A program made the position numbers and the translations under genes. A stretch of 64,000 bases of DNA from CAVVXN01 sp963772585 (GTDB taxonomy: Bacteria; Planctomycetota; PLA2; JAEUHO01), in NCBI GenBank assembly GCA_963772585.1, contig CAVYXV010000004.1, forward strand, positions 248,001 through 312,000. Direction: 5' to 3'. A model generated the notes under the pieces. That model did not search any database and had not been told where the DNA came from. It saw only the letters and a program-made list of their open reading frames with translations. Positions 60,801 through 64,000 of the stretch are shown here, piece after piece. Numbering within the stretch: position 1 is the first letter of the stretch; each line of letters opens with the position of its first letter.

Positions 60801-62900
60801 GTGCGGCGCCTGGGTGTCCCCGTCGCCGTGCTCCTCTTCCTCGCCCTCACCGGTTGGTGGACCTGGCGGGCCGTCGTCCGCCCGACGCCCCCCGCCGTGG
60901 ACGAGACGCCGGAGATCCCGCCGCGGCCCCCCGCGCCGCCGGAGCCCCCCAAGCCCCGCGGACCCCGCTCGCGGGTCCGCCCCGCCGCGCCGCCGCCGGC
61001 GCGGCCCCCGACGGGAACCCGGGGCACCACGACCACCTCCGGCGCCGCCGCGCAGGACGAGACGGAGCCGCAGGGCGACGCCGGGGACACGGAGGCGCCC
61101 GAGCCCCCGCCCCAGGTCCAACTCGTCCAACCGCCCCCCCTCCCCGCGGCGGGCGCCGGCACCGGCACGGGCGAGACGGTCACGGTGTCCAACACGGGCG
61201 CGACGGGGCCCGAGGCCACCGTCGGGGTGGAAGGTGGGTACGGCTGGATCGGCACGCCCGGCGGGAAGGTGGCCGGGTGGTCGCGAACGCCGGGGGCCCG
61301 CGCGGTGGAGGGGCTCGCCCACGAGGCGCCGAACCACCGGGTCTTCTTCGAGCCGTTCCTGATCCAGCGATTCGAGGTGGACAACCGGACGTGGCGCCGC
61401 TTCCTCAGGGAGACGGCGGAGGTGGACATCCCGGTGCCGTTTGGAGAGGCGCGGACACTGGAGGCGATCGTGAGGGCTCTCGCCGCCGCGCGCGCTCCCG
61501 ACGACTGGGTCGTGGCCGCCACCGTGCGGCAGATGTACGAGGCGAATCGCGCCGTCCTCCAGCAGCAGTTCCGCGCCCTCGTGGTCGAGAACGCCGACGG
61601 GACGATCGACGAGGCCAAGACGTTCGAGCGGATCGCCGACCGGACGCTGCCCCGCGGCATGATCCTCCACTTCTACGACCGCCCGCCGCCTCGCCACTGG
61701 CCGGACATGAACTTCCCGGCCGGCGAGCCCGACCATCCGGTGCGCGACCTCTCGCCCGCCGATGCCGTGGCGTTCGCGTACTGGGCCGGGGTCCACCTTC
61801 CGTCCGAGGAGGAGTGGGAGTACGCCTGCCGAGGTCCGAACGGTTGGGACTACCCGTGGGGGAACGGCGGATCGGACTTCGACGCGCGCGTGAACGGGGG
61901 AACCCGGCTGGCGGAAGGGGAGGAGCCGCACACGGTTTCCGTGCGCGCCCTCGCGGCGGGCGCCTCCTGGGTCGGGGCGCTCAACACGCTGGGCAACGTC
62001 TCCGAGTGGACGTCCTCGTGGCTCGATCCGTATCCCGGAAGCTCCCTTCCGCCTCGGCTCGTTCCGGTCTTCCGCGGCGGGAGTGCCGCCGACGAGGAGG
62101 CGCTCCTCGTCCGTCCCGCCTTCCGCGGCTGGCCGGCCACGGACCGCGCACCGGCCTGGCGACTGCGCCGTCCGTGGACGGGCGTCCGCCTCGCCGCGCG
62201 CCCCGACGTGCCGGGCTACAGCCTCGCGGAGAACCTCGGCATGGAGGCGCGCGCCGCCGCCGTCCCCGCCGGGCTGCTGCAGTGGACGGTGTACGCGGGC
62301 CGGACCGGGTTCATCGGTACGCGGCTCCTTGACGCCGCCGCCCGGCGGTGGCTCCGACCCGGTCACAAGGCGCTCTTCGTGATGCCGCTGGCCGAGGTCG
62401 CCACGCTCCGGGGCGGCGTCCCCGTGGGCGGTCTGCCGGGCGACCTCGACGAGGGGAAGGACGTCCTCGCGCTCAGCGCCGCGGGCGTGCCCGTCGTGCT
62501 CGCCGCGATGCACGTCGACCTGCCCCTGATCGATGCATGGCAGGCGCGAGCCGGCCGCCGGGGGCGTCCGGGGGATCCGGTGCTCGATCCCGCCCAGGTG
62601 GAGCCCGGCACCTGGTGGCTCGCGCTCGTGGACGGGTATCTCGCGGCGGTGTCGCTGGACCTCGATGCGGTGCGCTACCTCGGCCGGAGGCCCCTCGCCG
62701 TAAGCGCGCTGTCGCTCCACCCGTGGAGAGGCGGGGCGGGGGACGCCCGGGTGGACCTGGACCCCGCCTCGGGCGCGCTCGACACCTACGTCGAGGTCCG
62801 CGCCGGCGACGCGGCGGTGCTCCGCCTGGGAGTACGGCTCCAGGCCGAGCCGGACGGCGTGCAACGCGCCGCTCCCTGGACGGCGGTCGAGGCCCGGTGA
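60801..62900 (+). CDS. Membrane-anchored FGE-sulfatase-fold protein lacking catalytic cysteines
   Basis: 699 residues from GTG 60801 with GGAGGG upstream. One N-terminal membrane helix (about 4-24), a long Pro-rich linker (about 30-125), then a formylglycine-generating-enzyme (SUMF1) fold (about 155-470): FLIQRFEVDNRTWRRFL, LPSEEEWEYACRG, WDYPWGNGGSD, LGNVSEWTSSW, VFRGGSAADEE, RPWTGVRL. Bona fide FGE has a redox Cys pair after the RGGS motif; here there is none, so formylglycine formation is unlikely. A further beta-rich domain (470-699) follows. Probably a periplasmic binding or structural protein; it follows the S41 peptidase gene by 4 bases and is likely co-transcribed. Confidence 0.8.
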   Translation: MRRLGVPVAVLLFLALTGWWTWRAVVRPTPPAVDETPEIPPRPPAPPEPPKPRGPRSRVRPAAPPPARPPTGTRGTTTTSGAAAQDETEPQGDAGDTEAPEPPPQVQLVQPPPLPAAGAGTGTGETVTVSNTGATGPEATVGVEGGYGWIGTPGGKVAGWSRTPGARAVEGLAHEAPNHRVFFEPFLIQRFEVDNRTWRRFLRETAEVDIPVPFGEARTLEAIVRALAAARAPDDWVVAATVRQMYEANRAVLQQQFRALVVENADGTIDEAKTFERIADRTLPRGMILHFYDRPPPRHWPDMNFPAGEPDHPVRDLSPADAVAFAYWAGVHLPSEEEWEYACRGPNGWDYPWGNGGSDFDARVNGGTRLAEGEEPHTVSVRALAAGASWVGALNTLGNVSEWTSSWLDPYPGSSLPPRLVPVFRGGSAADEEALLVRPAFRGWPATDRAPAWRLRRPWTGVRLAARPDVPGYSLAENLGMEARAAAVPAGLLQWTVYAGRTGFIGTRLLDAAARRWLRPGHKALFVMPLAEVATLRGGVPVGGLPGDLDEGKDVLALSAAGVPVVLAAMHVDLPLIDAWQARAGRRGRPGDPVLDPAQVEPGTWWLALVDGYLAAVSLDLDAVRYLGRRPLAVSALSLHPWRGGAGDARVDLDPASGALDTYVEVRAGDAAVLRLGVRLQAEPDGVQRAAPWTAVEAR

Positions 62901-62928
62901 GCGGGTTGCGCGGCGCGCGAGCCGCGCG

Positions 62929-64000
62929 CTACGAGCGGAAGGGTCGTTCTTCGCGGTAGCGGTCGCGGCGCGCCTGGATGGCCTTGCGGAGGCCGCCGTC
63001 CTCGTCGCGGACGTGGCCGAGCGCCTCCTCGGCGACCTTGACGGCATCCGGGTACCGCCCGACCTCCGCGTAGGCGGCAGCGAGCGTGTCGAGGACGTTG
63101 GCGTCGCGGCGGCCCGTCTTCTCGGCGAGCTCCTCCGCGAGGCGGACGGCGCGCTCCCCGTCCCGGTAGGCGGGGTCGCGGAAGGTGGCGAGAACCCATG
63201 CCAGCGTGTTCTTGGCCTGGACGTCGCCCGGGTCGGAGGAGACGGCCAACTCGAGCTCCTTCATCGCCTCGGCCGGCCGTCCGAGGCGGAACAGGATGGA
63301 GCTCATGGACCCGTGCGCGGGGGCGTTTCGCGGCTCGCGCTGGACGATCTCGACGTAGGCGGCGAGGGCCTCGTCCAGCCGGTCCATGCGGTAGAGGGCG
63401 TAGGCGAGGTTGCGGCGCGCCCGCATGAGGGTCGGGTCGAGCTCCAGGGCCTTCCGGAAGAGATCCAGCGCGCGGTGGAGGTCCTCCGGGCCCGCGTTCC
63501 GCTCCATCAACGCGTTCCCGAGGTTGTTGCAGGCGAGGCCGTACTCCGGGTCGAGCGCGACGGCCTGCTCGTAGGCCCGCAGGGCGTCGGCGTCACGCCC
63601 CTTCGCCGCGAGGGCCCAGCCCAGGTTCAGGTGGGCCCTGGCATCGCGCGGGTTGAGGCGGATGGCCTCCTGGAAGAGCTTCAGCGCGTCGTCCACCTGT
63701 CCCTCGCCCATCAGGGCGTAGCCCTTCATGGTCTTGCGGCGGTGGTCCACGCCCGGCACCTCGATCGACTCCAGCGCGTCGTAGGGCCGGTTCATGAACT
63801 CGGGGATGTTCACGGCCCGGTTGGCCGCCGTGGCGTTGGGGACGAGGATCGGCGGCGTGTCGTTCCCGTCCTCGTCGAGGTGCGTGAGGAACATCTGCGT
63901 GTAGGGCGTGTTGGCCTTGGAGGAGAAGACCAGCCACCGGCCGTTGGGCGAGAAGCTGTGCCAGGAGTTCATCCGCCACGTGTTGCAGCGCATCTCCCGC
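62929..64000 (-). CDS. PD40 (TolB-like) and TPR protein, 5'-partial
   Basis: The frame runs out of the window at its N-terminal side. The visible start contains a TolB/WD40-like PD40 blade (WHSFSPNGRWLVFSSKAN, then YTQMFLTHLDEDGNDTPP), followed by the segment RAVNIPEFMNRP and then TPR units (about 90-330 of the visible part: ALKLFQEAIRLNPRDARAHL, ALRAYEQAVALDPEYGLACN). The C-terminus is a charged helix. Proteins with this combination usually carry several PD40 blades before the TPRs and are exported; the missing part should show a signal peptide. Function unknown. Confidence 0.8.
   Translation of the reverse strand, partial: REMRCNTWRMNSWHSFSPNGRWLVFSSKANTPYTQMFLTHLDEDGNDTPPILVPNATAANRAVNIPEFMNRPYDALESIEVPGVDHRRKTMKGYALMGEGQVDDALKLFQEAIRLNPRDARAHLNLGWALAAKGRDADALRAYEQAVALDPEYGLACNNLGNALMERNAGPEDLHRALDLFRKALELDPTLMRARRNLAYALYRMDRLDEALAAYVEIVQREPRNAPAHGSMSSILFRLGRPAEAMKELELAVSSDPGDVQAKNTLAWVLATFRDPAYRDGERAVRLAEELAEKTGRRDANVLDTLAAAYAEVGRYPDAVKVAEEALGHVRDEDGGLRKAIQARRDRYREERPFRS

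Noticed and set aside
60801..62900. Active formylglycine-generating enzyme
   Set aside because: The cysteine pair required for catalysis is missing after the RGGS motif.

Overview
The window looks like chromosome of a very GC-rich, free-living Gram-negative bacterium, most likely a Planctomycetota member. The reasons are the gene types rather than any marker gene: MoxR/DUF58/BatA-type clusters with glutamine-amidotransferase-like VWA proteins, many exported TPR, HEAT and PQQ-propeller proteins, GTG/TTG starts, and very long unidirectional gene trains with ATGA/GTGA overlaps. There is no rRNA, CRISPR array or recognisable transposase. One tRNA is present.

Layout. 1-5.4 kb: two tandem paralogous exported glycine-rich proteins with SbsA-type Ig-like repeats; the first is cut by the window edge and has an apparent one-base frameshift. 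5.8-31.5 kb: a roughly 25 kb minus-strand train. In transcription order it runs: small membrane/coiled-coil protein, PQQ-propeller protein, MoxR ATPase, DUF58, BatA-like VWA, VWA/GATase-like, PQQ+TPR protein, alpha/alpha-toroid protein (frameshifted), ECF sigma factor, FecR-like protein, large membrane protein, exported coiled-coil protein, a small exported protein split by an in-frame TGA, a second alpha/alpha-toroid protein, and LarE. 31.6-41.8 kb: a plus-strand biosynthetic train: phosphatidylserine synthase with a poly-acidic tail, a FolK-PanC fusion, a TPR/HEAT protein, PanD, a trifunctional AroD-AroE-AroK fusion, then a HEAT protein with its own promoter. 41.9-47.2 kb: thermonuclease, small conserved proteins, M64 peptidase, TPR protein, PilZ protein. 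47.3-51.7 kb: HNH protein, a control region rich in TGTCY inverted repeats, an exported protein, then tRNA-Met(CAT) followed by a 183-bp tandem array whose every unit carries a copy of the tRNA 3' end. 51.7-64 kb: ChaN-like lipoprotein, NYN nuclease, tryptophanase diverging from adenine deaminase, a membrane protein, hypoxanthine phosphoribosyltransferase, S41 peptidase, FGE-fold protein and a truncated PD40-TPR protein.

How the genes work together. The minus-strand train pairs a chaperone-like ATPase (MoxR) and VWA scaffold proteins at the membrane with exported repeat proteins and an embedded ECF sigma/FecR pair that may control it. The plus-strand train groups precursors of folate, coenzyme A and aromatic amino acids with a phospholipid enzyme, partly as multi-enzyme fusions. 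The 51-58 kb block holds purine salvage (ade, hpt) and tryptophan catabolism.

Most notable observations: a candidate selenocysteine UGA (8220-8222) followed by a perfect hairpin with a GGUC loop; the tRNA-anchored 183-bp array; the two enzyme fusions; and a dispersed intergenic repeat family (5.6, 51.5 and 56.6 kb). Two single-base losses in G-runs (about 121-127 and 17276-17280) suggest assembly indels, which should be remembered when judging other broken genes.
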